From JAIEPW01 sp964471915 (GTDB lineage Bacteria > Acidobacteriota > Terriglobia > Bryobacterales > Bryobacteraceae): a stretch of 64,000 bases of DNA. Positions 8,172 through 17,518 of the stretch are shown piece by piece (the first letter of the stretch is position 1; each line of letters opens with the position of its first letter). The translations under genes were made by a program, and so were the position numbers. The notes below the pieces were generated by a model, which saw nothing but the letters and a program-made list of their open reading frames with translations, was not told the origin of the DNA and did no database searches. The stretch lies in contig CAYYID010000018.1 in assembly GCA_964471915.1 (NCBI GenBank), positions 1-64,000 of the forward strand. Reading direction: 5' to 3'.

Positions 8172-11100
8172 ATGTCTCGAGTAAAGCGTTCTCTGATTGC
8201 TTTCCTGCTGGTGGGTCTCCTGGCGGCGGTAGCGTACGCCCAGGCGCCGACCGGGAGCATCGCGGGCCTGGTGAGCGACGAATCGGGCGCGGTGATTCCC
8301 AACGCGCAAGTCCGCGTGGTGAATAAGGAGACCGGCGCGGCACGCACGCTGGTGACCAGTACCGACGGCACGTTCCGGGCGGAGCTCCTGCCGGCCGGCG
8401 ACTACGAGATCCGGGTGGAGGCGCAAGGCTTCCGTTCGGCGCTGCGCGCCGCCGTGGTGCAGACCGGCTCGACCACCACCGCCGACTTCAAGATGCAGGT
8501 GGGCGCGACATCCGAGACGGTGACCGTGGAGGGCGCCGCGGCGCAGATCAGCTACGACTCGAACAAGATCGACGGCGTGATCACGCGCAAGCAGATCCAG
8601 GATTTGCCGCTGAACGGGCGCAGTTTCCTGCAGCTCGCGTTTCTGGAACCGGGCGTCACGGTGAATACCGGTTCGACGTCGCAGTACAATTCGCAGTTCT
8701 CGGTTTCGGTGCTCGGCGCGAACGATCGCCGGACCATGATCTCGGTGGATGGCGGCAATATCCGCAACCCGATCGAGGGCCAGTCCTCGCAGAACTTCTC
8801 GCAGGAAGTGGTGCAGGAGTTCCAGCTCTCGAGCGTGAACTTCGACCTGTCGACCGGCAACTCCGCCGTCGGCGCGGTGAACATCGTCACGCGCACGGGG
8901 GGCAACGATTTCCACGGTTCGGGATACTTCTTCTTCCGGGATCAGAACCTGGCGGCGTACCCCGCCCTCAACCGTCCCAGCGGCGTGGACTGCTCGCGGA
9001 CGGACGACTCGCGGTGCTCGCCGGCGTTCGCCCGCCGCCAGAGCGGCTTTTGGGTCGGCGGACCGATGATCAAGAACCGCGCGTTCTTCTTCTTCAACAT
9101 GGAGCACAACAACCAGGACTCCGTGGTGACGGTGCAGCCGAACCAGACGTCGGTGCTGTCGTTCGCCGGCAATTACACGAGTCCGTACACGGGCACGCAG
9201 CTCAGCCCGCGGTTCGACTTCCGGATCAACGACAAGCACAACCTGTTCCTGCGCTACTCGCAGGATAAGAACAAGGCTTTCGGACCGGCGGGCGCGGCGC
9301 AGGATCCGACGAACTGGCTGGTGAACACGAACCTGGCGTTCCAGAGCATGCTGGGCGTCACCAGCACGCTGACCGGCTCCCTGGTGAACGACTTCCGGTT
9401 CCAGTTCGCCTACTGGAACAACCGGAATCTGTTCCCGACGGCAAGCGACTGCCCGAGCTGCATCGGGATCAACCTGCCGCAGATCACCGTGTCCGGCACC
9501 AACCTGGTGCTCGGCAACACGCAAAACGCCACGCAGGGCCGCGACATCCGTACGTTCCAGTGGATCGACAACGTGACCTGGCAGAAGGGCTCCCACCGGC
9601 TGAAGTTCGGCGGCGAGTGGCAGATGACAAACATCGCGGGCTTCTGGGGCTTCTGCGATCCGTTCTGCGTGACCGTGTATTCACCGGAGCTGGTGCGGAC
9701 GCAGGCGCCGGGGATCCAGGTGCCGAGCGTACTGCGCACGGTGAACGACCTGCTGCAACTGCCGGTGCTGGGTGTGAACGTCGGCTTCGGCGCGCCGGAC
9801 CAGCCCCAGCCGTTCCAGATCAACCGGGCGCGGATCAACCACCGGCCGCACCTGTACTTCCAGGATTCGTGGCGCATCAAGCCGCGGTTCACGCTGAACT
9901 ACGGCGTGGCGTGGCAGATGGAGACGAACCTCGCCAACCATGATCTCGACAAGCCGGCATATCTCATCCCGGTGGTGGGCGGAAGCGACAACCTCCGGCC
10001 CACGAAGCGGGACTACAACAACTTCTCGCCGGCGCTGGGCTTCGCCTGGGGCGTGGACAAGTCGGGCAAGACCGTCATCCGCGCGGGCGCGAGCATCTTC
10101 TACGATTCGAACTTCCTGTGGCAGCGCCTGAACGAACGGACGCTGCTGGGGCCGCGCGGCAATGGACGGCAGAACATCCCGGGCGCGCTGATTCCGAACT
10201 TCCTGCCGAACATCCCGGGCGTGGCGCAGGGCCGGGCGATCGACTTCCAGAATGTGCCGACGGAGTTCCGGCTGGGGAACTTCCTGCAACAGCTCCCGCA
10301 GACCTCCGCGCTGCTGAACACGCTGTTCGCGCCAAACTTCAGCGATCTGTCCGTGCGCGGCGTCGATCTGGCGAAGGCTGCCTCGGGCTTCTCGACCATC
10401 TTCCCGCGCGACTACCCGGTGATGTACGGCCTCCACTTCAACATCGGGGTGCAGCGCGAGATCCTGAAGGACCTGGTGGTGACGGTAGACTTCGTGCACC
10501 GCAAGTTCATGCGGATGAACTACCTGGACTACGGCACGGCGCCGGACATCAATCGCTGGCAGTCGGCGCGGGGTCCACTGATTCCGGCGTGCGTGGGCAC
10601 GCAGGCGCAGGATCCGCGAGCCCAGTGTTCGACGGGCCCGATCCAATACCGGATCCCCGGCGCGCGCTCGCTCTATAACGGCCTGCTGGTGAAGGTGGAC
10701 AAGCGATTCTCCAAGCGGTACCAGTTCACGGCGTCCTACGCGCTGCAGGATCGGGTGCAGGTGGACGGCATCATCAACAAAGAAAACTGGATGGAGACGT
10801 ACTCGACGGCGGGTGCCCGCCACGTGCTGAACGTCAGCGGCATTGTGGACCTGCCGTGGGGCTTCCAGTTCTCGTTCATCTCGGCGATGTCGAGCCGCAA
10901 CCCCGTTACCGCGACGCTGACCAATCTCGATCTCGATGGGGATGGCACCAACGCCAGCCCGCTGCCAGGCCTGTCGTGGAATCGCCTCAACCGCGACCAG
11001 GGGCAGAGCGACTTGGCCAAAGCGGTGCAGGACTACAACACGAACCTGGCTGGACGGCTCACGCCGCGCAACCAGCGCATGCCGGAAATCCGGCTGCCCG

Positions 11101-11396
11101 ACCGCTACGCGCTCGGCGACATCTTCAGCTCGCAGGACGTCCGCGTGACGAAGTTCTTCACGTTCCGCGAACGCTACCGGGTTGCGGTGTTCGGCGAGAT
11201 CTTCAACGTGCTGAACATCGCCAACCTGCAGGGCTTCAACTATAACCTGAACGCGAACCGGATCGGGACGCGGCCGGACAACGCCACCCCGATCGTGCTG
11301 AACCCGGCGTTCGGCCAGCCGACGCAGCGGGCGGGTCAGGTGTTCGGGTCGGGCGGTCCGCGCGCGTTCCAGTTGGCGGCGCGGTTCACCTTCTAA
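8172..11396 (+). CDS. TonB-dependent receptor, Oar-like, with carboxypeptidase-regulatory domain
   Basis: The 1074-residue outer-membrane receptor presumably imports or binds large organic substrates. It has a signal peptide (residues 1-24, cleavage near AYAQA), a carboxypeptidase-regulatory-like Ig-fold domain (about 27-110: GSIAGLVSDESGAVIPNAQV), a plug region (about 130-240, with DLPLNGRSFLQLAFLEPG and a conserved VSVLGANDRRTMISVDGG), and a long beta-barrel ending in a terminal phenylalanine (AARFTF), as expected for outer-membrane proteins. The start is supported by GGGGAGG five nucleotides upstream. No TonB-box was pinned down. It is monocistronic as far as visible, convergent to ggt. 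Substrate unknown. Confidence 0.92.
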   Translation: MSRVKRSLIAFLLVGLLAAVAYAQAPTGSIAGLVSDESGAVIPNAQVRVVNKETGAARTLVTSTDGTFRAELLPAGDYEIRVEAQGFRSALRAAVVQTGSTTTADFKMQVGATSETVTVEGAAAQISYDSNKIDGVITRKQIQDLPLNGRSFLQLAFLEPGVTVNTGSTSQYNSQFSVSVLGANDRRTMISVDGGNIRNPIEGQSSQNFSQEVVQEFQLSSVNFDLSTGNSAVGAVNIVTRTGGNDFHGSGYFFFRDQNLAAYPALNRPSGVDCSRTDDSRCSPAFARRQSGFWVGGPMIKNRAFFFFNMEHNNQDSVVTVQPNQTSVLSFAGNYTSPYTGTQLSPRFDFRINDKHNLFLRYSQDKNKAFGPAGAAQDPTNWLVNTNLAFQSMLGVTSTLTGSLVNDFRFQFAYWNNRNLFPTASDCPSCIGINLPQITVSGTNLVLGNTQNATQGRDIRTFQWIDNVTWQKGSHRLKFGGEWQMTNIAGFWGFCDPFCVTVYSPELVRTQAPGIQVPSVLRTVNDLLQLPVLGVNVGFGAPDQPQPFQINRARINHRPHLYFQDSWRIKPRFTLNYGVAWQMETNLANHDLDKPAYLIPVVGGSDNLRPTKRDYNNFSPALGFAWGVDKSGKTVIRAGASIFYDSNFLWQRLNERTLLGPRGNGRQNIPGALIPNFLPNIPGVAQGRAIDFQNVPTEFRLGNFLQQLPQTSALLNTLFAPNFSDLSVRGVDLAKAASGFSTIFPRDYPVMYGLHFNIGVQREILKDLVVTVDFVHRKFMRMNYLDYGTAPDINRWQSARGPLIPACVGTQAQDPRAQCSTGPIQYRIPGARSLYNGLLVKVDKRFSKRYQFTASYALQDRVQVDGIINKENWMETYSTAGARHVLNVSGIVDLPWGFQFSFISAMSSRNPVTATLTNLDLDGDGTNASPLPGLSWNRLNRDQGQSDLAKAVQDYNTNLAGRLTPRNQRMPEIRLPDRYALGDIFSSQDVRVTKFFTFRERYRVAVFGEIFNVLNIANLQGFNYNLNANRIGTRPDNATPIVLNPAFGQPTQRAGQVFGSGGPRAFQLAARFTF

Positions 11397-11407
11397 GCGG
11401 CGCCGGT

Positions 11408-11440
11408 GTCCCGGGAGCGCTACCAGACGCTCCCCGGGAC
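11408..11440. terminator. Hairpin between convergent genes
   Basis: GTCCCGGGAGCG pairs with CGCTCCCCGGGAC (one bulge) around an 8-nt loop, in the 57-bp gap between the receptor stop and the ggt stop. There is no T-run on either side, so termination is inferred only from position. Confidence 0.4.
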
Positions 11441-11453
11441 TCCCGGCGGGATC

Positions 11454-13142
11454 TCAATAGCCGAACGCCTTTCCGCCGCGGCGGCCGTCGGACCAGCCGA
11501 GCCGCATGCCGGTCTTTTCCTCGAGCATCACCGCGTGGATATCGCCCTGCGAGCGCCAGCGCGGGTGGATCTTGTGACCCATAGCTTTCAGCCGCTCCTG
11601 GACGTCGAGCACGAGGGCCGCGGGCTCGGCCTCAATGCGATCCGGCTCGAACTGGTGGTGGATACGCGGGAACTGGACGGCGTCGCGCAGGGACATCCTG
11701 TAGTCCACCACGCCGGTGATCACGTTCAGGATTGAGTTCGGGATGGTCTGCGATCCCGGCGAGCCCAGCGCGAGCAGCGGCGTGTTGTCCGGGCGCAGCA
11801 CGATAGTCGGCGACATCGACGACAGGGGCCGCTTGCCGGGCATGACGACGTTCTTCGAGCGCGCGTCGTGGCTGAAGGCGCTCATGATGTCGTTGAACAG
11901 CACCCCAGTGCCCTTGGCGATCACCTGGGAGCCGAAGAAGCCGTTGAGCGTGTAGGTATTCGACACCAGGTTGCCCTCGGCGTCGACGATGGAGAAGTGG
12001 GTGGTCTCCTCGCTTTCGCGGCCGCCGGGGGCGGCGGTTTCGGCAGGCGGGAACTCGGAGTTGGGCGTTGCGCGGTCAAGCTTGAGGTTCGCGGCGAGCT
12101 CGCGCGCGGTGGCTTTGCTGACCAGCTTGTCGAGATCCACGGCGGTAAAGGAGGGGTCCGCGACGTGGAGGCTGCGCTGCCGGAAGCCGCGGCGCATCGC
12201 CTCGACTTGCAGGTGGCGGGACAGCGAGGATCCCTCGGAGCCGAGCGGCGCGGAGAACAGCTCCAGGATGTTCAGCATCGTGAGCAGCGCCACGCCGCCG
12301 CCGCTGGAGGGCGGCATGGTGAGCACGGGGTAGCCGCGATAGGTGCCGCGGAGCGGCTCCCGGGCGATGGCCTTGTACTTCTTGAGGTCCTCATAGGCAA
12401 TGGTGCCGCCGTTGGCTTTCATGTCCGCGTCGATCAGCTTCGCGGTCTCGCCCTCGTAGAATTCCTGCGCGCCGTGCTTCTGCATGCGCGCGATGGTGCG
12501 GGCCAGGTCCTTCTGGACGACGAGCTCGCCCTGCTTCAGCGGCTCCTCGGCGCCCTTGAGAAAGATCTTCGCGGTCTCCGGGAAGCGCTTCATCACCGGC
12601 ACCTGCAGCTTGAGAATGATCTCCATGCGCTGGGACGCCGGAAAACCCTCGTCGGCGAGGCGGCGCGCGGGCTCCAGCACGTCCTTCCACGGGAGCTTGC
12701 CGAACAGCTTGTGCGCCATGGCCAGGCCGGCGGGTGTGCCGGGCACGGCGGAGGCTTTGTAGCCGATGTCGGCCTCTTCGCGCTTGGCGAACATGCCGGG
12801 CTTGGCGACGCCCGGCGCCACTTCCTTATAGTCGATCGCCTGGGCGCGCCCGTCGGCCATGCGGACCAGCATGTAGCCGCCACCGCCGAGGTTGCCGGCC
12901 TCGGGATGCACCACCGCGAGCGCGAAGCCGACCGCGACGGCGGCATCGACGGCGTTGCCGCCCTTCTTGAGGATCTCGAGGCCGGCCTGCGAGGCCAGCT
13001 CGTGGACGCTGGTTACCATGGCGTGCTTGGCGCGCTCGGCCTGCTCGATGAGGGGACGCTCGCCCTCGAACTGGCGTCCGCTCTGGGAGACTTCCTGGGC
13101 GGACAAGACGACGGCGGCGGCGAAGAGAAGAAACCTGCGCAT
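11454..13142 (-). CDS. ggt: Gamma-glutamyltransferase
   Basis: This Ntn-hydrolase cleaves gamma-glutamyl bonds (for example in glutathione) in the periplasm and self-processes into two subunits. The ATG at 13142 gives MRRFLLFAAAVVLSAQE, a signal peptide; an in-frame TTG at 13157 would only add five residues. The 562-residue precursor has the N-terminal HAMVTSVHELAS and GGNAVDAAVAVGFALAV segments. The autocleavage/nucleophile threonine lies in ETTHFSIVDAEG near residue 378, followed by NTYTLNGFFGSQV and the PGKRPLSSMSPTIV motif. Length fits the family. The divergent acetamidase gene starts only 24 bp away, with overlapping -10 candidates. Confidence 0.95.
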   Translation of the reverse strand: MRRFLLFAAAVVLSAQEVSQSGRQFEGERPLIEQAERAKHAMVTSVHELASQAGLEILKKGGNAVDAAVAVGFALAVVHPEAGNLGGGGYMLVRMADGRAQAIDYKEVAPGVAKPGMFAKREEADIGYKASAVPGTPAGLAMAHKLFGKLPWKDVLEPARRLADEGFPASQRMEIILKLQVPVMKRFPETAKIFLKGAEEPLKQGELVVQKDLARTIARMQKHGAQEFYEGETAKLIDADMKANGGTIAYEDLKKYKAIAREPLRGTYRGYPVLTMPPSSGGGVALLTMLNILELFSAPLGSEGSSLSRHLQVEAMRRGFRQRSLHVADPSFTAVDLDKLVSKATARELAANLKLDRATPNSEFPPAETAAPGGRESEETTHFSIVDAEGNLVSNTYTLNGFFGSQVIAKGTGVLFNDIMSAFSHDARSKNVVMPGKRPLSSMSPTIVLRPDNTPLLALGSPGSQTIPNSILNVITGVVDYRMSLRDAVQFPRIHHQFEPDRIEAEPAALVLDVQERLKAMGHKIHPRWRSQGDIHAVMLEEKTGMRLGWSDGRRGGKAFGY

Positions 13143-13148
13143 AACAAG

Positions 13149-13158
13149 ACTGTACAAT
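13149..13158. promoter_or_regulatory. Overlapping divergent -10 boxes (ggt / acetamidase)
   Basis: TACAGT on the minus strand (13149-13154) lies 6 nt before the ggt ATG. TACAAT on the plus strand (13153-13158) lies 8 nt before the acetamidase ATG. Only 24 bp separate the two start codons, so both transcripts should begin at or very near the ATG, and the two promoters must compete for polymerase. Confidence 0.5.
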
Positions 13159-13166
13159 GGCGGACT

Positions 13167-14162
13167 ATGTTCCGCGCTCTGCTACTGCTGGCTGCTACTT
13201 CCGCGCTCGCCGCCGACTATCACGAACTGGCGGCGACCCCGCGGACAATCGTCTGGGGACATTACTCCGCGGCCACCCCTCCTGCACTGCGGATCCGCTC
13301 CGGCGACCGCGTGGCGATCCGCACGGTGTCGGGGAGTCCGGCGCGCCTGGAGCAGGCGGGGCTGGCGCCGGCGCGGATCGGCGCGGAACTGCGGCGCGTC
13401 TACGCCGAGCTGAAGGACCGGGGTCCCGGCGGGCATCTGCTGACGGGACCTGTCCACATCGAAGGCGCCGAGCCGGGCGATACACTCGAAGTCCGGATCG
13501 TGGACATCCGGCTGCCCGTGGACTACGCCTACACTGTCTTTCGCCCGGGCGCGGGATTTCTGCCCGATGAGTTTCCGTACTACCGCATGCGCGTGATCGA
13601 GCTGGACCGGGAGCGCAAGGTCGCGAAGTTCAGCTCCGGCGTGGAGGTGCCGCTGGCGCCGTTCTTCGGATCGATGGGCGTGGCGCCGCCCGAGGCCAAC
13701 GGAAGAATCGATTCCGCGCCGCCATGGATGCACGCGGGGAACCTCGACAACAAGCGTCTGGTGGCGGGCACCAAGCTGTTCATACCGGTCCACGCGAAGG
13801 GCGCGCTGTTCCAGGTGGGCGACGGGCACGCCGCTCAGGGCGACGGCGAGGTGTGCATCACGGCGCTCGAAACCTCACTCGACGGGACCTTCGACTTCAT
13901 CGTTCACAAGAACCGGTCGCTGCGCTGGCCGCGCGCCGAGACGCCGACGCACTACATCGCGATGGGGCTGCACCCGGATCTCACGGAAGCGACGAAGCTC
14001 GCGGTGCGGGAGGCGATCGACTTCCTGGTCACGGAGAAGAAGCTCTCGCGCGACGACGCCTACATGTTGACCAGCGTGGGCGTCGACCTCGCGATCACGC
14101 AACTGGTGGATGGCACCAAGGGCGTGCATGCCCTGATCCCGAAGGCGCTGTTCGTCCCGTGA
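13167..14162 (+). CDS. Acetamidase/formamidase family protein, exported
   Basis: This member of the FmdA/AmdA family, zinc-dependent amidases that release ammonia from short amides, begins at the ATG at 13167. That gives a signal peptide (FRALLLLAATSALAADYH) and 331 residues; the longer open frame upstream is antisense to ggt. Family features are an early TIVWGHYSAATPP segment, GPVHIEGAEPGDTLEV, a FFGSMGVAPPE stretch, and the GDGHAAQGDGEVCITALE block that carries metal-binding His and Asp. A periplasmic location is inferred from the signal. The stop overlaps the symporter start by 4 bp (GTGA), suggesting coupled expression and joint use of a released product. The exact substrate is unknown. 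Confidence 0.85.
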   Translation: MFRALLLLAATSALAADYHELAATPRTIVWGHYSAATPPALRIRSGDRVAIRTVSGSPARLEQAGLAPARIGAELRRVYAELKDRGPGGHLLTGPVHIEGAEPGDTLEVRIVDIRLPVDYAYTVFRPGAGFLPDEFPYYRMRVIELDRERKVAKFSSGVEVPLAPFFGSMGVAPPEANGRIDSAPPWMHAGNLDNKRLVAGTKLFIPVHAKGALFQVGDGHAAQGDGEVCITALETSLDGTFDFIVHKNRSLRWPRAETPTHYIAMGLHPDLTEATKLAVREAIDFLVTEKKLSRDDAYMLTSVGVDLAITQLVDGTKGVHALIPKALFVP

Positions 14163-15367
14163 GCGCCACGCACGCGATGTTCGCGGCGATCGCGGCAGGC
14201 GCCGCGATCGGCATTTTCGCGCCGGGCCTGGGCCGCGAACTGACGCCGCTGAGCAACATCTTTCTGCGGTTGATCCAGTCGATCATCGCGCCGCTGTTGT
14301 TCGCGGTGCTGGTGTCGGGGATCGCGCGCGCGGGCAGCCTCCGCGAAATGGGCCGGGTGGGGCTGAAGTCGGTGGTCTACTTCGAAGCGGTGACGACCAT
14401 CGCGCTGATACTGGGCTGGGGCTTCGCGACGGTGTTTCAGCCGGGCGCGGGCGTGACGATCGGCGGCGCGGCGGCCGCGGCCGCCCCCGCCGCGAACTTC
14501 CGCGAGGCCCTGGAGAACGCCTTCCCGGCGAGCATCCTGGACGCGATGGCACGCGGCAACATCCTGCAGATCGTCGTGTTCTCGTTCCTGTTCGGCGCGG
14601 CGGCGAACGCCATCGGCCCGAAAGCGGAGCCCCTGGTGGCCTTCTGCGAAGCGGTGGCCGACATCGCGTTCCGCTACATGAACTACGTCATGTGGATCGC
14701 GCCGCTGGGCGTGGGGGCGGCGCTGGCCTCGACGCTCGCCACCAGCGGACTCGCGGTGATCGCGGCGCTGGGGCGCTACGTCGCCGTATCCTACGCCGCG
14801 CAGGCGACGTTCCTGGTGCTGGTCTTGGGCGGATTGCTGCTGGCGTTGCGCATCGACCTGCGGCGCTTCGCGGCAACGGTGCGCGAGCCGTTCTTCATCG
14901 CCTTCGCGACCACCTCGAGCGGCGCGGCGATTCCCAAAGCGCTCGAAAACCTGGAGGCGTTCGGTGTGCCGCGGCGGATCCTGAGCGTGGTGCTACCGCT
15001 GGGGCTGAGCTTCAACCTGGACGGCTCGGTAATCCACCTGGCGCTGGCCGCCACGTTCGTGGCGCAGGCCGCGGGCGTGGAGATGACGCTCAGCCGCACG
15101 CTGCTGATGCTGGCGACGCTGAAGCTCACCAGCAAGGGCGTCGCCGGCATCCCGCGCGCGGGCATGGTGATCCTGGCCAGCCTCTTTCCGATGCTGGGGC
15201 TGCCGCTCGAGGCGCTGGCGCTGCTGCTGGCGGTGGACGCGATCGTCGACATGATCCGCACCAGCACGAACATCCTCGGCAACTGCGTGGCCGCCGTGGT
15301 TATTGACCGCTGGGAGCGGCCATCGGCGACGCCGCCGGCTGCAGATGCCGGTCAAAGAAGCTCGTGA
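14159..15367 (+). CDS. Dicarboxylate/amino acid:cation symporter (DAACS/GltP family)
   Basis: This secondary transporter imports C4-dicarboxylates or glutamate/aspartate with Na+ or H+. The 402-residue inner-membrane protein starts at the GTG at 14159, overlapping the acetamidase stop (an ATG at 14177 is an alternative). It shows the family's long helices and re-entrant loops: an SGIARAGSLREMGR stretch, the serine-rich hairpin ATTSSGAAIPKALEN, then PLGLSFNLDGSVIHLALA and the DMIRTSTNILGNCVAAVV motif near the end. Its last 68 bp overlap the 3' end of the convergent S9 peptidase gene. Confidence 0.9.
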   Translation: MSATHAMFAAIAAGAAIGIFAPGLGRELTPLSNIFLRLIQSIIAPLLFAVLVSGIARAGSLREMGRVGLKSVVYFEAVTTIALILGWGFATVFQPGAGVTIGGAAAAAAPAANFREALENAFPASILDAMARGNILQIVVFSFLFGAAANAIGPKAEPLVAFCEAVADIAFRYMNYVMWIAPLGVGAALASTLATSGLAVIAALGRYVAVSYAAQATFLVLVLGGLLLALRIDLRRFAATVREPFFIAFATTSSGAAIPKALENLEAFGVPRRILSVVLPLGLSFNLDGSVIHLALAATFVAQAAGVEMTLSRTLLMLATLKLTSKGVAGIPRAGMVILASLFPMLGLPLEALALLLAVDAIVDMIRTSTNILGNCVAAVVIDRWERPSATPPAADAGQRSS

Positions 15368-17498
15368 TGCTTTCGAGCATCTGTTTGTTGTGGACCCCGG
15401 TGACGCCGTGGCTCTTGTGCGGGTAGAGCATCAGCTCGAATTGCTTGCCGGCGCGTTGCAAGGCGTCGGTGAGTTGCAGCGTGTTCTGGAACAGGACGTT
15501 GTCGTCCTCCAGGCAGTGGATGATCATCAGCTTGCCCTTGAGGTTCTTGGCCGCGCGGGGCAACGCGGTTTTCTCGTAACCTTCGGGGTTCTCGCTCGGC
15601 AGGCCCATGTAGCGCTCGGTGTAGATGGTGTCGTAGTTCATCCAACTGGTCACAGGAGCGCCGCCCGCGCCGGCGGCGAAGACCTCGGGCGCGTTCAGCA
15701 TGGCGTTGATGGCCATGAAGCCGCCGTAGCTCCAGCCGTAAATGCCGATGCGCTTCTCATCGACGAAGCCGAGCTTCACCAAATGCCGGACGCCCTCCAC
15801 TTGGTCCTTCAGCTCGATGATCCCGAGTTGCCGGGCGACGGGAGTCTCGAATGCGTGGCCGCGACCCTCGGTGCCGCGGTTGTCGAGCTGCCAGATGACG
15901 TAGCCCTTGTGGGCGAGCGCCTGGTCCCAGTTGATGCCGGCCCAGGAGTTCCGGACGTTCTGCGCGCCGGGCCCGCCATAGACCATCACGATTGCCGGAT
16001 ACTTGCGGCCGGGCTGGAACCCGGCCGGCTTGATCAGGCGGGCGTGGAACGTGACCCCCGCGGCGCTCTTCACTTCGTGCAGCTCCGTCGGCAGGATCTC
16101 GTACTGCTCCTGCGCCTTGATGTCGGCGGCGCGATAGACGCCGGTCTCCCGCCCGCCCGCCTCATGCAGCGTGGTGCGCGGCGGCTGCGCAAGGCTCGAG
16201 AAGCGGTCGAGGTAGTGCGTGGCCTCCGGGTTCATGGTGATCGCGTGGGTGCCGGGTTCGCTGGTGAGGCGCTTCTTGTTCCGCCCGTCGAGACCGACAA
16301 CGTAGAGCTGCCGCTCCAGCGGGCTGGCCTCAGTGGACGTGAAGTACACGCGGCGGTTCTTCTCGTCCACGCCTTCGATGCGGGTCACCTCGAACTCGCC
16401 ACGGGTAAGCTGCTTCGCGTCGCGGCCGTCGGCGTTGTACAGGTACAAGTGCTGGAAACCGCGGTCGCGCTCGCTCATCCAGAGAAAGCGTCCGTCCTCG
16501 AGGAACACCGGCTCCACGCCGCGGGTGTTCACCCAGGCGGGGTCGGACTCGGTGAAGATCGCCTGCCCTTCCCCGGATGATGGGTTAACCCGCAGCAGCT
16601 CCAGCTTGTTCTGGGTCCGCGTCAGCCGCTGGACCCACAGCTCCTTGCCGCCGGGCATCCAGCCGACCCGAGCGAACAGATACTGGTCACGGGTATCGCC
16701 GAGGTTCATCCACTTCGTCGCGCCGCCCTGGGCGGAGATGACGCCGAGGCGCACGGTGGAGTTCGGCTCGCCGGCTTGCGGATACCGTTCCGGCTCGTAC
16801 ACCGCGCGCGTCTTCAGCAGGTCCGCGTGAGGGTACTTGGGCACCGCGCTGACGTCGAACTGCAGGTAGGCGATGGACTTACCATCGGGCGACCACCAGT
16901 GCGCGGTGCCGAGCGCGAGTTCCTCGGGGTACACCCAGTCGAGGACGCCGTTGCGCAGCTCCTCGCGGCCGTTGCGGGTGAGGCGGGTTTCCTTACCGCC
17001 ATCGAGCTCGACGACGTAGAGATCGTAGCCGCGCGTGAACGAGACCTTGCGGCCGTCGGGGGAGAGCCGGGCGTCACGTTCGGCCACCGGTGTCCGCGTA
17101 AGCTGATCGGACTTGTTCTCGTCCAGCCGGCAAATGAAGATGTCGCCGTTGACGGTGACCAGCAGCCGCTTGCCGTCGGGCGAGAGCTCCATGGGCGCGC
17201 CGCGCAGGCGGCGGTTATCCCACTCGAACTGTTCCGGCTCGGGGATCTTCACCGCGGTCTTCTCGAGCGGCTCGAGCGAAAACACCTCGCGCGAGGTCTG
17301 CGTGGCGATGCTGAACTCGTGGATCGCCTTCCCCTCGCGATAGAGGAAGCTCTGCCCGCCGGGGAGCCAGGCCGAGGGTGCGCCGGAGCCGCCGAAGCCT
17401 TCGCGTCCGCGCGCCGCCACCACGTCGAGCGTGATCGCCTTGCGCTGGGCCGCCAGGGGCGCGAGCGCCAGAACCAACAGGATCAGAGTCCGCAGCAT
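15300..17498 (-). CDS. Dipeptidyl peptidase IV-like S9 peptidase
   Basis: The 732-residue exported serine peptidase has a signal peptide (LRTLILLVLALAPLAAQR), an N-terminal DPP-IV beta-propeller (about 60-450, with a WSPDGKSIAYLQFD segment) and a C-terminal alpha/beta-hydrolase. In the latter, GWSYGGF holds the nucleophile serine, LEDDNV the likely aspartate and HKSHGV the histidine. A VYPEEL segment before WWSPDG resembles the Glu-containing motif that binds substrate amino termini in DPP-IV. It probably releases dipeptides in the periplasm. The start has TACAAT 9 nt upstream within a 20-bp divergent gap to the next gene. The 3' end overlaps the symporter. Confidence 0.93.
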   Translation of the reverse strand: MLRTLILLVLALAPLAAQRKAITLDVVAARGREGFGGSGAPSAWLPGGQSFLYREGKAIHEFSIATQTSREVFSLEPLEKTAVKIPEPEQFEWDNRRLRGAPMELSPDGKRLLVTVNGDIFICRLDENKSDQLTRTPVAERDARLSPDGRKVSFTRGYDLYVVELDGGKETRLTRNGREELRNGVLDWVYPEELALGTAHWWSPDGKSIAYLQFDVSAVPKYPHADLLKTRAVYEPERYPQAGEPNSTVRLGVISAQGGATKWMNLGDTRDQYLFARVGWMPGGKELWVQRLTRTQNKLELLRVNPSSGEGQAIFTESDPAWVNTRGVEPVFLEDGRFLWMSERDRGFQHLYLYNADGRDAKQLTRGEFEVTRIEGVDEKNRRVYFTSTEASPLERQLYVVGLDGRNKKRLTSEPGTHAITMNPEATHYLDRFSSLAQPPRTTLHEAGGRETGVYRAADIKAQEQYEILPTELHEVKSAAGVTFHARLIKPAGFQPGRKYPAIVMVYGGPGAQNVRNSWAGINWDQALAHKGYVIWQLDNRGTEGRGHAFETPVARQLGIIELKDQVEGVRHLVKLGFVDEKRIGIYGWSYGGFMAINAMLNAPEVFAAGAGGAPVTSWMNYDTIYTERYMGLPSENPEGYEKTALPRAAKNLKGKLMIIHCLEDDNVLFQNTLQLTDALQRAGKQFELMLYPHKSHGVTGVHNKQMLESITSFFDRHLQPAASPMAAPSGQ

Positions 17499-17507
17499 CG
17501 TATAGTG

Positions 17508-17513
17508 ATTGTA
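17508..17513 (-). promoter_or_regulatory. Candidate -10 box for the S9 peptidase
   Basis: TACAAT on the minus strand lies 9 nt before the ATG at 17498. The gap to the divergent nuclease gene is 20 bp, so any -35 lies inside that gene. No matching -10 for the divergent gene was placed with confidence. Confidence 0.35.
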
Positions 17514-17518
17514 CTCGT

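Noticed and set aside
11868..13166. 433-codon N-terminal extension of the acetamidase-family protein
   Set aside because: It lies entirely opposite ggt. A signal peptide starts at ATG 13167, with a -10 box 8 nt before it.
17501..17518. Leaderless promoter for the MBL nuclease gene at 17519
   Set aside because: TATAGT and TGTACT are present but 12 and 3 nt from the start, outside the 6-9 nt range seen at other genes.
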